A stretch of 64,000 nt of DNA from Agapanthus africanus (taxonomy: Eukaryota > Streptophyta > Magnoliopsida > Asparagales > Amaryllidaceae), in contig CM057339.1 of assembly GCA_030015575.1 (NCBI GenBank), positions 696,644,761 to 696,708,760 on the forward strand. The letters run 5' to 3'. Position numbers and translations under genes: made by a program. This document shows positions 36,990-47,386 of the stretch, one piece after another. Every line of letters starts with the position of its first letter. The first letter of the stretch is position 1. The notes under the pieces were generated by a model. That model made no database searches, was not told where the DNA came from, and saw only the letters and a program-made list of their open reading frames with translations.

Positions 36990-39345
36990 GTATCTGCCAT
37001 TAGGAGAGAGAAAAGAAGACACTCAGCGATTGCTCTTGCATAATTAGATTGGTTATTAATCTTATCAAATCGATGTCTCCCACTGCTTTTTATCAAATTT
37101 TCCTTCAAACCTAAAAAAGAAAATTAGCCAGGATTAATTACAATCTACAAGTTCGCTAACCGGTCGGCCAGGCCAGTGTCGGTACTCCGAGGGAGGTTCC
37201 CCGTGCTTTCGCACGGACCTAATTTAAAAAAACCTCGTTTTCCTAGAACCGTAACCCCGTTGACACTTTTCTAGACACCTACTGGATTAGCTAATTGTAA
37301 AGTGCAAAACTCTCCCGGGAGTAACTTTTACTCACGGTGGGATCGGGATCCAACTATTATATAGAAGGTATGCAATCTCATTGCAAATTTCAACTCTTGA
37401 AATTCCCGATATGATTTTTACCCCTAGTGTCTTATGACCTTAATTATGGTCAACAAATCATAAGCACTAGTCAAGTTCTACCCGCCATTTCGGGATTGAT
37501 TTAGACCCACCCGCATGACCCTTAACTATGGTCAACAAAGTCATACGAATGTCCTAATCGATCGCATCAAATGCTTTGTAGGAAGACATCACTTAGTTAC
37601 TGTACACCACGCCTTAACTATAGTCAACAAACGTGGCACGAATACTAAGTACTCTACTTCCTAAAATGGCGGAGGGCTACGGATGGTTTTTATGAAAACC
37701 TTTAGCGTTTTGAACTTGATATCGTTGTAGAATCGAGTGAGAAGGAGTGGTTTAAGCTCCAGTTTTAAAAGTCGAATGGTTTTATAGCATCTTTCTAATC
37801 TTACTAAAGAGGTCACTCCCGGTGAAGGGATCTCGGCTCTTTCCTTATCAAATAAAGTGCTGGATATATAAATACCACGTTGCAAAGCAAAAATTAGATC
37901 AACTATAAAATCAAATCAAGTGCTTTGTAACATTTGCTATTTTCACTAAAGGGGTCACTCCCGGTGAAGGGATCTCGGCCCTTTCTTCATCGAATGAGGT
38001 GTAGGATATTCAAGAATACCACGATGCAAAGCAAAAGCTAGATTTACCCATTTTAAAAAGTTTGATTCTACAATATCTTTAGGTTTCTTTTTCTTAACAT
38101 TAATCACATTAATGCTGTCCCATCATTTATGTTTCCTAAACATCACAGAAAAGAAACGAAAATAGAATGTACGCTTATGCCATCTGCATTCGCCACTGGG
38201 CCCCGTCATGCACCGTTAGGTTACTTAACTAACAGCAGAGCGGGGGCTGGACTAGCGTAGGTGCAAAACATAAGCAACGTTTATTATATATCTAATATAT
38301 AAATATAGCCATTTCAGATCACAGATGAATACATTGGATATACTAGGAATTCCATATTTCATTCAAGCCCTTAATGAAAGACGGGTTCCACGGTCGTGAT
38401 GAATACCCAAAATCACACCCTAGACCTCTACGGGTGCGGCAAACTACCCGCCAAATTCCGGAAGTGAAGCAAGCTCTCTCAACAAAGTGAGTAGGCCACT
38501 CGGCACTTCGAAAACCCGGTAGTTTGTGCACCCCACCTTGGGTCTATCCTAGGAGCAAAAACAGTAAAAAGAAATTATACAACGGTGGCTACAATCTCAA
38601 CCCGGATGTGCCCCGCAAAATAATATTACATTGCTTTTTACAAATTACATTGAATGAAAGAAAAGAAAAACTCTCTTCTCACATCCCCCCGGCCATTCAT
38701 CACGACGATCCAACATATTCATATACACATACCATCTCATAATATCAAAACTGATGTGTGCAACCCCGACTAATCTTCGTATAGCAATTAGTCGACGTTT
38801 CCAAACACGCATCCACATCACAAAGCAAGCAAAGAAGTCGCAACATTAGAATTCTGCTGCGAGATTTGCAAACTAAACTATTTTCCAACTCTTGAAAAAA
38901 TCCAGTGAGAAACCTTTCAAAAATCGATCTTTTGAGCCAATCCGGGAGTCGAAACGAACTCGAAACCCGCCCGAACTTCGCGAAAGTGAAGACCAACATA
39001 TTAACGTATGAATAGGGGGCCTAGAAGGGGGTACCCCACCCCCGAGGCCACCACGAGGTGGCCAAGAGGTGAGGCAGACCCGAAACTGTCTATGGTGGGG
39101 CAGTTTCGGGTCCTCACCGCCAAGACCACCTTGTGGTGGTCTTGGGGAGTGGGCCCAGCCGTTCGTCCCCCCGGGTGTCCCCGGGGTGCGCACGGTCCAC
39201 CCCGGGGCTTCTCGGTTCAAACCGTGAGCCCACGGGGTGTGCAAACATCTTAAAACTTCGATTTTCAAAACTGTTTTTCGGCAGTTTTTGCACGACGAAA
39301 AACGACGGAATTCTAACGTTGCTACAAGCTATTTAAGGTTTAAGA
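36990..39345 (-). other. Copia B non-coding leader
   Basis: It lies between gag and the primer site. It is homologous to the Copia A leader in its gag-proximal part (37290-38045). Nearer the primer site (about 39010-39240) is a GC-rich stretch with CCACGAGGTGG- and CCACCTTGTGGTGG-type inverted repeats. No gene is seen. Confidence 0.6.
37290..38045 (-). ncRNA. Structured leader domain of Copia B (counterpart of Copia A 16380-17110)
   Basis: The same hairpin order is seen on the minus strand: two roughly 150-bp repeats with a stem-TYG-stem hairpin, three hairpins capped by TTGACYATARTTAAGG, the cloverleaf, and GAGTAA/TTACTC. The third apical hairpin has arms at 37424-37437 and 37458-37470 (13 pairs and one bulge). 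The second pairs ATTCGTATGA with TCATGCGGGT; one pair is G-C where Copia A has A-T. Confidence 0.65.
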
Positions 39346-39360
39346 TGGGCTCTGATACCA
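39346..39360 (-). promoter_or_regulatory. Copia B primer-binding site (initiator tRNA-Met)
   Basis: On the minus strand TGGTATCAGAGCCCA directly follows the 5' LTR end. Confidence 0.85.
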
Positions 39361-41299
39361 TGTTAGTGGATTTTGCACACCCTCACAATACTTGTGAGGA
39401 GGCGGAAGTGGTAAATATTAATTTTTCTTGCGTGCAACACCCACATAACCCAAGATTAGTGCTTAAACCTTAACTAGCAAACACATCAAGAGATCTAATC
39501 TACTATGAAAGTGTGTTATACCTAAGGAACCGGTCATTCGGGTCTTTGTTTGATGCAACTCCTTGGCTCCTTTAGATGCTTGCGATGTTCTCGATCTCCG
39601 GCCACCTCAAGACCTAGATGATCCATCCGAGAGCTTTGGTACAAGTTTCAAACTCTTCAAAAGAGTTCAACTTAGAGATCAAGTTTGCTAGAAGTGATCA
39701 CTAAGATGAAGTAGAGATTAAGTATTGGATTATGATTTTGATCTAGGTTTTTAATTCACAACTCGTATGAAGGTTAAAGCAAAGAGAAGGAGGAAGGAGA
39801 GAATGAAGAGAAAGAATGTGTATGTGATAATAAAAAGTTCAAGCATGGAAAAATATCATATGGCTCAAATGAAAATAATTGAAGTATGGATTAAAAAAAT
39901 GCACCATGCTTCAATAGTAACTCCAAATGAATAAATAATGATTTGAGCCATGCCTTCAACCATGCTTAAACTTTATCCAAATTTCACCTCATTTATTTAT
40001 TTTCACAAAATAAATATCCATTTATGAGGTGTCTCCTTCTAGAAGGTATTCTTGTAACAATTACAATAATACCCCTCCACCGTATACCGTATAAATATAC
40101 CCGTATCCGAATTCCGAAAATACGAATACAAATAATCCAATAATATAATACCGGCATGCGGCTTAAACCAAAGCCTACCGGTATTAACATTCCGATCATT
40201 ATTCCTGTAACGATTACACGAACATGATCGAAATCCTGCCGTAACATCTTACGGCCTCTACATCTTTCGCCTGAACCAGGGAACTCTCTATGTGGGACTC
40301 TAAAGACTCGACAATACGCTGGAAGTGGATTTAACCACAAGCACGTCAGCGGCACTGGCTGTGCATAACGGCTACCTAGGTACATGACGAAAAAGAGGTG
40401 GCCGATGAGCGAACTCATCCCAACCCTAACGAACCTGTAAGCAACACTTACCGTACAGTCCGGTCTCTTCGTCTGATACATCGCATATGAAGTCTAGGGG
40501 TGGTAAATGTCAAACCCCAGTAACTTTATAAGTCATGCTGATTTACGGCCTATAATGGTTCGAGAAACTACTGATAACTCTTATCAGTAAATCTCGAGAA
40601 CCCTGGCCAGGGATTTGCTGTTATGGCTGATCAAGCATAGCGCGACATCAACTCCCTATACCGGGAGAGACGAAACCCCTCCTATCGCTCACTGCCTCCA
40701 TGCGATTCAGGACTGTACCCAAAATCCACCTGTTTGCACGACTCAGTAGAGCCGTGGTAGGGAGGAAATCAAAGCACAGTGGGAATCACATAAGTCACTA
40801 TGACGATCTCGGGTCTACAGACTAACCTGTACAAGTGTCACCAGAGAACTGCTATCTGACAATAGGTATATATACCATCTAAGAGTTCTCGGCGAGTCCT
40901 GTTCGGTGTACCCATTCTCTAATGAGCAACTGTGTACAATCTTAGATGTCAAACACCAATGGTTGTGGGATCAACCATCGCCCTCAGGGTCAAGAAACGT
41001 ACACACTAGTCTACTCTGGTAATATCGATGACATGTCTCGATATACCCTCGACTAGGAACAATTAAAGGATATGCTTATAGACTGCCCATGCCCCACTAG
41101 TATGATCTACATCATAATCCCGGTAGTCAAGCATAATCCTAAGGGCTTCATCAACATGTATATAAAGATATGAAATACAACACATCACACGTTAAGATGA
41201 AGATAAACCAAATAGCATACTATCATTTCGAGCAAAGATTATTTCTGTACATATACATGCCTAGTACAATACAGTTCTCTAGGGCATACATATCTAACA
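39361..41299 (-). repeat. Copia B 5' LTR
   Basis: It is colinear with 31582-33507 and carries the same terminal CCTCACAA/TTGTGAGG hairpin (39381-39399) and nested hairpin (about 40150-40189). Confidence 0.85.
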
Positions 41300-41304
41300 A
41301 AGCA

Positions 41305-42408
41305 CTTATGTGATATGTGCGGTACCGAGATTAATACGTGTATATGATACCGTATTTCAATCTCGCAATATGTGATGTCGTTCGGTTGTATGTGATATAG
41401 CCGGGTTATCGAATCAAGCGTTGATTCGATAAGATGATACAAATAATATTAGTCGGTTATATGTGATATAGCCGGATTATTAAATCAAGTGTTGATTTAA
41501 TAATTTAATGTATGATTATATATATTTGATATATTAATTTTACATTAACTAATATTTGCTCACTTAAGCATTTCTTTTTCTCACATGTGCAAATTCAATA
41601 TATATATTATTTGTGTCATGCTAGTTGATACATGCAACATGGGTGTATGATACTTACACCATTCTTTAGATAATTAAAGGGTTTTATTTATTTAAAGTAA
41701 TTCAAAATTGGTTGGAAATTAGTCATGGTTTATACTTAGTGGAAGCTTTTAGAACCCATTGACTTAGTCCACTAATTTTGTTTTACTTGAGATATTTATT
41801 AACCCAACCATTATCTTTAGCCATGGTTTAGTCTCTACATGAGTTAGTATATGATATTAACTCACCCATGGTTGCTATTCTCACCCATATTCATTCTCAT
41901 TCTATTCTCATCTTCATCTTCTTCATCATTCCAATTTTTCTCTCTACCTTTTTGGAAAGTAAAGAAATATAGTGAAAAAAATTATTCTAAAGTGAGCAAA
42001 AATCCTACTTCATCAAGCTATACTAGATTAGCCATTTAGTTTAGTTTGTTTGCTTCACTAATTTCCAATTTGAGAAGAGGTAGCTTGAGCTGGAGTTTTC
42101 TCGACGTAGATCATTTTCGGCCTCGAATACTTCAAGCAAGTTTGTTCCTTTCGCCTTGTGAACCTTTACTAGAGTTCGGGAAATCACTATATGGAGCGAA
42201 GATGCTACTACATAGAGCTTTAGAAATGAAGGACCGGTCTACAAAAGTTGTATTCTTCATTCACTTAGTGTAATGTTTGATTACATGCTAGCTTAACTCC
42301 TAATTTTCTTGTTAGATCCTTGGCATGGGTTGCATAGCTCTCTAGGTTTTTTAAAATTGCATACTTGATACCACATAAATCCTAGTTAGGGTGCTATGGA
42401 ACCCAGCA
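41305..42408 (+). repeat. Copia A 3' LTR, third piece
   Basis: It resumes the LTR after Copia B. It contains the twin hairpins (TTATCGAATCAA-type and ATTAAATCAA-type, about 41406-41504) and ends CCCAGCA at 42408. Confidence 0.85.
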
Positions 42409-43439
42409 ATATCTCCCTTAAATTATAACATGTTTGGCATTTCGCCTACAAATTCTATCAGTTCCATACATGCTATCAACGAATAGCTAATTCGAAGATC
42501 GAATATCCAAATTCAACACCAATTCCATTCACAATCCAAGTATTCCTAATCCACTCAAATTCGGTATCAACCAAAGAAATATCTAATGGAATTTGAATTT
42601 CAAGCTATAGCGGAATGAAAATTTAAGAAATGTCAAGTATTTGTTTTTATGGTTAGTTGATTATTAATAATCTAGATTAAGGTTATGTTTTTTCCCTTTA
42701 AATGGTTAATAGATGACGGAGATTAAGTTTACGATCTAAAAATAACAATAATATAAATCTACGTTCATTATAAATCGAAATTTTATAAAAAAAAATCTTA
42801 TCGAGAAATAGGGGCTAAGACTCAGGCTCGAGCTCAATTGTAGAGGAGAGTGGCTAAGACGGTGACATGTGGAGGAAGAAGGGATCGATTGGGACAGAAT
42901 GAAAGAGGAGAAAGAAGAGGAAGGGATCGGCTGTTGGAACGAGGACGGCAAAGGGGAATCGTTTTGATGGCGTCGACGACAAGAGTGGAGGGGGACGGCG
43001 AGGGGGGACGGCGAGGGGAGAGGAGGGGTCGGCGACGAAAGAGAAGGGGATGGCGAGGGGCGATGGTAGGGAGGAGGACAGCGACGAGAAAGAGAAAGGA
43101 ACGGCGAGGGACGACGGTGAGGAGGTGGTCGTTGAGGAGAAGGAGATTGGCGGAGGAAGATGAGGAGAGGAGGGAGGTTGGCGATTGAATTGTTGGAGGG
43201 AGGAGTTGGTCGGCGGAGAAGGAGTTTGTGGACGGCAAAGATGACGAAGGAGGGGTCGTTGGCGGCGGCTGCAGCACAACAAAGAGAGAGTGAGTGAAAG
43301 AGAGAGAGTGAGAGAACTTACAAGGAGGGGTCGCCGGTCGTCGGAGGAGGAGCATTCGTCGGCTGAAAGAGCGGACACCAGCGGTGGATTTGGAGAAATA
43401 GGGATTTTTTGGTAGAGGGGGGAGATTTTGGGTTCTTAT
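42409..43439. other. CACTA right interior, purine-rich low-complexity tract
   Basis: It follows the Copia A insertion. At 42840-43210 there are repeated GGCGAGGGG / GACGGCGAGG units on the plus strand. Minus-strand open frames here are a by-product of this composition. A GTAAGT splice-donor-like site on the minus strand near 43320 could be the relic of a first exon next to the transposon end. No transposase is recognised. Confidence 0.5.
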
Positions 43440-43622
43440 ATCGAGCCACATTTTATTAATAGGTTTATTCGGTCGGTTCATAGCCGACGGAACAACCCAA
43501 AAAGTAATGGGCCTCTTTTTATTTAATCTGGACTTTATTTCGTCGGTTTTTTGGTTTATTCCGTCGGGTGTTAGCCAACGGAATAAACCTACGGACAAAA
43601 TAAGTGCCTTTATCTTCTAGTG
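43440..43622 (-). repeat. CACTA right terminal and subterminal repeats
   Basis: On the minus strand the end reads CACTAGAAGATAAA followed by CCGTTGGC, CCCGACGGAATAAACC and similar motifs, inverted relative to the left block. The plus strand ends TTCTAGTG at 43622. Confidence 0.75.
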
Positions 43623-44129
43623 AATAATATTTCTGGCCTCTCATTTTGTCAAATATAGCAATGAATATCTATATGAATACCCATAATTGTAATTGTTTTA
43701 TGCTATTTTTCTAGATCTCAAATACGCTTGGGAAATCTGCGAGTACAGACTAGGTCTCAATGACAGCTCGTTATGGCTCATTCAAAAAAGTAAGCTAGCC
43801 AGGATCGAACAAGTTTTTAATCTCTCCTAAATAATCAAATGAATCTGAACAATATGGGGCGGTGTCAGAGTGCGGATAATTGACTAAGAACATTAAACAT
43901 AGCATTAAAATTAAAATACACCTTAAATTAAATTAAGTAACTAAGAAAAAACAAATCCATAATGAAAAGATTTGTTATCTATACTTTGGTATTGTCCAAA
44001 TATAACAATGAATTTAATTCTCTGTAATCTCTCTTTTTCTCCGCATCAATACCAATATGAAAAAAGCTAGTAAGCCAATTTATTTTCGTCATTTCAAATC
44101 TATTAATGTTAAAAGTGTTGGTCAAGAAC
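43623..44129. other. AT-rich intergenic DNA, no gene seen
   Basis: Right flank of the CACTA end, running up to the hAT-like MITE. AT-rich, with no supported gene, RNA or repeat. Confidence 0.5.
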
Positions 44130-44863
44130 CAGGGTTGCATTCTGATAAGATACAGATCAAATATGAACATTACCGTATCCATATGCTTTTTCTGATTTCA
44201 GATAGGGTCACAGATATAGTTCGGTAAAAAAATTTTTATCCATATTTGACAAAATACGGATACGGATTGAATATTAAAGACACGGATATAGATACGAATC
44301 CGATATTGATAAATAAATATTTAAAATCTAAAATAAATTAACGTGAAATGAAAATATGCATGTAACCGATATGTGCTGCAAACAAAATTGAGTATAAATT
44401 AAATACGAGTCTTTAAAGTATTTCTAATGAAAAAATATTAACATAACATAATATATTAACAAATAATTAAATTTAAATAATAAAACAATTCATATTTTAG
44501 GGGAATAATTTCTAGCTAGCACTTCTAAAATAAACAATTTAATATAAAATTCAATTTTAATTGTACTGTAAGAATATTAATTAATTAAACACAAAAAGAT
44601 TAGAAATTTACTTTAAAATGGTATTTTTAATTTCATGTGTCAGTGAATATTCCTATCTGAAATCTTATCATTTCCGTATTCATATATCCGATATCCGATT
44701 CTATATCTGAAAAATTTGAAAAGATTTGTATCCGTATCTAATCAGCTTCGATAATATACATCTGTATCCGAATGGATCCAAAATTGAATAAACCGTATCC
44801 GAAAATATCAAAATCTGGATAAATATCCGGATATCCGAATCCGAATGTAAACCACCAAACCTG
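44130..44863. mobile_element. hAT-like non-autonomous element (MITE, about 734 bp)
   Basis: The left end reads CAGGGTTGCATTC; the right end, read inward on the minus strand, CAGGTTTGGTGGTTTACATTC. Both begin CAGG, as hAT termini do. Flanking octamers TCAAGAAC (44122-44129) and TAAAGAAG (44864-44871) agree at six of eight positions, a decayed 8-bp target duplication. The interior is AT-rich, with many GGATACGG/CCGTATCC and GGATATCCG motifs near both ends. No transposase. Confidence 0.6.
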
Positions 44864-46250
44864 TAAAGAAGAAAATACGATTATGGTAATAAATTATGGT
44901 CAAATTGTATATAACCATGTGTTTTCTATGACTTGCATATTTCTTAATACAACTAAGGGCTTTTTACTTTTCCTTTAAACATTAGTTGGGTAAACTATAG
45001 GTTGTTCAGTTAATAATTTTTTATATTGTTTTGCTAGTTGTATTTTCATCATATTGCCACGTGTTTTAAATCATTCGAGGTGTAATGTTAAAATACATCG
45101 ATACATATTGTGAAAATAATTGCTCCCCGAAGTATAAATTCCTTCCATGTGAACAACCTAACGTTAAGCTCTCATTTGGCTTGTTTAGCTATAGTTATAC
45201 CATATTATAATTGAACAAACACTAGCAACGTAGCTATACTTATACCATATTATAATTGAACGAACACTAGCAACGCTCGCTTGTAGCGTTTTAATAGCCC
45301 CATCTTTAAAGATAGCACAAATAGTTAAACACTCTATTGAACTCTCCAAAACACAAAAAATCCTTGCAAATGGTTTTTTTCTTCTGAACATTTCTTCTTC
45401 TTCTTCTTCTGAGTTTTCTTTTTGAAACCGACCACTTTGAGAAATTGAATTTGCGACCTCACATAATGAAAATGAAATTTGTACCAACTCAACTTGGATT
45501 TGGAAGATAATGTTGAGCAAGGTTGATGGAACCGTCGATGTGATGAGCGTAGATGACGAAATCGTCGACGGCGACGGTAATCACGGGCCTCACATCCAAG
45601 GGACTCACTCGTTAGAGAAATCACTTCTCGTACCGAATCACATGGCGAACTTCGCAAAGAACTCTTAAAAAATTTCTGAAATCTCACACAAATTTTTAAG
45701 GGCAAACTTTTCAATATTATTAATCAACCGAGACAAACCCTAATCTCTCAATGATACTGGGAGACCCTATTATAAATTTTGCAAAAATATCCCAATAAGA
45801 ATAAAATTGCAAAAATGTACAAACTTATTAAAATGCAAAAATCTTTAAACTAAATTTTAAACGATGTTCCTGCATTAGTATGTCTTAAAGTCTAGATTTT
45901 TTTTTTCTTTGCTGTTGTGAGTGTTTGTGAATGTCTTCTAGGGTTTGGGTGATATATGACCAGAGAAGAGGAGTGGCATCCTGTATTTTTTTTTTGCGCA
46001 ATCCATATCTAACTCTAAAACCCTTTTTTTTGATCAAATTTGAGAGTATTTTTTCTAGGGTTTTGGTCTGACCAGAGAGAGGGTTTGAGCAAATTAATAG
46101 GTCTTTTGAGAGAGTGTAAGATACTAGACAAGGGTTTTCTGCAACTCTAGAAATTAATTAATCTAGGGCCTGTGCTGGAAATAGTCATTTGAGAGAGGGT
46201 CAAAATAGAAAAAGAGATATTTTCTTTAAACAGGGGGAAAAAACAAAATT
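44864..46250. other. AT-rich intergenic DNA, no gene recognised
   Basis: It includes a 45-bp tandem duplication (listed separately). At 45330-45715 an open minus-strand frame with an Arg/Ser-rich and a Lys-run translation (126 codons) has no recognisable domain. A short exon cannot be excluded. Confidence 0.5.
45186..45275. repeat. 45-bp tandem duplication
   Basis: Units 45186-45230 and 45231-45275 begin TAGCTATA and end ACACTAGCAACG. They differ at two positions. Confidence 0.9.
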
Positions 46251-46253
46251 GAT

Positions 46254-46259
46254 AAAAAA
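46254..46259 (-). terminator. RNA polymerase III terminator of the tRNA gene
   Basis: T6 on the minus strand, six bases beyond the tRNA 3' end. Confidence 0.8.
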
Positions 46260-46265
46260 GGAAAC

Positions 46266-46339
46266 TGGCTTCGCCCGGGTTCGAACCGGAGACCTTCAGT
46301 GTGTTAGACTGACGTGATAACCAACTACACCACGAAACC
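46266..46339 (-). tRNA. tRNA-Val (anticodon AAC)
   Basis: The minus strand gives a 74-nt cloverleaf. The acceptor stem GGTTTCG pairs with CGAAGCC (one G-T). The D arm contains TGTAGTTGGTTATCA (box A). The anticodon stem CAGTC/CACTG encloses the loop with anticodon AAC. The T arm carries GGTTCGAACCC (box B). The sequence agrees with the plant tRNA-Val(AAC) I remember. The CCA is not encoded and there is no intron. A T6 terminator follows, and an AT-rich upstream region precedes it. It looks functional and is the only confident host gene in the window. The open frame crossing it on the same strand is incidental. Confidence 0.97.
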
Positions 46340-46499
46340 AACAAGTTCTGTTTTTAAATTTTGATTATTGAACATAAATTAGAAAACAAAAGACAAAATG
46401 GTTGCTTTGCGTGTCAAATTTTTCACATGAAAATATTTGATTCGGACATTTTTCCTCCTTTTGTTATCAAAAGTTGTGGGAGAATCATTATTCTAACTT

Positions 46500-46707
46500 T
46501 ATCATCTTGGTCAGTGCCAATGAGCACTTCCCCTCCTCTTTGGTAGAGTGCGGAGTTCGAACGTCAGAAACACCATAGAGAAAGTGGCCACAACTTAAAC
46601 GCTTTGGGGGTAAATTCGTGGGTCCCCTGGATGCGTGTGTGTTGTGTGCTTAGATTAGAACTTACGGGTCAGTGCCAAAAAATAAAATATCATCTTGGTG
46701 GGTGCCA
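46500..46707 (+). mobile_element. SINE-like insertion with long target duplication
   Basis: TATCATCTTGGTCAGTGCCA (46500-46519) recurs as TATCATCTTGGTGGGTGCCA (46688-46707), 18 of 20 identical, bracketing about 168 bp. The body has a box B-like AGTTCGAACG (46555-46564) about 40 bp in and ends with an A-rich tail (CCAAAAAATAAAA, to 46687). tRNA-derived head, A-rich tail and a target duplication over 10 bp are the hallmarks of plant SINEs. Box A is not clear. Confidence 0.55.
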
Positions 46708-47386
46708 CTTATCCTTTGAAAAGGTCATCACAAAAATATGGAAACATGATATTCATGTGGTTCTTATTTCTTCCTTTATTTAGCTGTAGCTTTTATTTTG
46801 TTAACTTAATTGGAAGAACAAGAAAATCCAGTTTTATTTGTACAAAAAATAATTAAAGAAATCCAAAGACGTCCTGGCATATTTGGGTTTGTGGTGAAAC
46901 CGAATCTGCTTCTGTTTCAGCAACAAATGTTTCATGAACGCCATGTTTTATGTAGATTTTGAAAGATTAGCTAATCAGTCATATCCTGTGACATAACAGC
47001 TTTTATATTCATAACTAAACAAAACGCCTGCAAGAATAGTTAAATCTTGAACATCCATTACATTACAATTCAACTCAACGTAATATTAATAGAATATTAA
47101 TAAAATTTTATAGTTGCACTTAATAATTTAGTATGTAGGTATTCTTATTTATTTTCAATTGTTATAATATACATAGAAATTATATTGTTAGATCATGCAC
47201 CGTGGTGTGTCACATGGTGATATGATCTAATTGAGTGATTTCTTAATGAGGTGCTTAACCTACAACTAGCATAGGATAACAAAAGTGTTACAGATTATCA
47301 TGTATGATACTGACATACGAGATGTCGTGATGTGTCTCAATCACCGAGAATGAAGATTTTCCATATGTATGTCATGAACGTATATA
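46708..47386. other. Intergenic DNA, no gene seen; one near-palindrome
   Basis: AT-rich, with no ORF or RNA gene supported. At 47191-47228 GATCATGCACC pairs with GGTGATATGATC around a TGTGT-type loop. The left boundary of the next retroelement is not defined. Confidence 0.5.

Larger units (their letters stand above)
31582..41299 (-). mobile_element. Copia B: long-LTR Ty1/copia element on the minus strand, with both LTRs, fossil
   Basis: LTRs are 31582-33507 and 39361-41299 (1926 and 1939 bp). On the minus strand they start TGTTAGATATGTATGCCC and end CACTAACA. Flanks GAGCA and AAGCA form a 5-bp target duplication with one change. About eight differences in the first 225 bp of the plus-strand LTR ends (about 3.5%) suggest around 1-1.5 million years. 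It is related to Copia A: the LTRs share blocks such as AGCTAGTGCCGCTGACG. Gag, PR, INT, RT and RNase H are recognisable in order. It is broken, with several breaks. Confidence 0.88.
12205..42408 (+). mobile_element. Copia A: long-LTR Ty1/copia element (Tork/Angela-like), fossil hosting two later insertions
   Basis: The 5' LTR is 12205-14396. The internal region is 14397-20492. The 3' LTR is in three pieces (20493-21269, 31282-31581, 41305-42408; about 2181 bp in total against 2192 bp for the 5' LTR). Flanks GTATC (12200-12204) and ATATC (42409-42413) form a 5-bp target duplication with one change. By eye the first 300 bp of the two LTRs differ at about 8%, so it is the oldest dated layer here, a few million years at usual plant rates. 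PR/GAG-preintegrase, INT, RT and RNase H remains are visible; no gag is recognised. It is broken, with more than ten breaks. Confidence 0.85.
9778..43622. mobile_element. CACTA-type DNA transposon, non-autonomous, split by a retroelement nest
   Basis: The right end reads, on the minus strand, CACTAGAAGATAAA from 43622 inward. The left end at 9778 reads CAATAGTAGTTTA, a degenerate match. Both ends carry clustered subterminal CCGACGGAA / TTCCGTCGG motifs in both orientations (9800-10045 and 43460-43595), which is characteristic of CACTA elements. The element's own DNA is about 9778-12204 plus 42409-43622 (about 3.6 kb). No TNP2/TNPA-like transposase is visible. The 3-bp target duplication is unresolved (TAA left, AAT right), so the left end may be a few bases off. 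Confidence 0.65.

Noticed and set aside
42834-43598. 254-codon minus-strand open frame at the CACTA right end
   Set aside because: It starts inside the subterminal repeats and continues through a purine-rich low-complexity tract, with no transposase motif.
45334-45714. 126-codon minus-strand open frame
   Set aside because: Arg- and Lys-run composition with no recognisable domain. A host exon cannot be excluded but is not supported.
46147-46344. Minus-strand open frame of 65 codons
   Set aside because: Most of it is the tRNA-Val gene read as protein.
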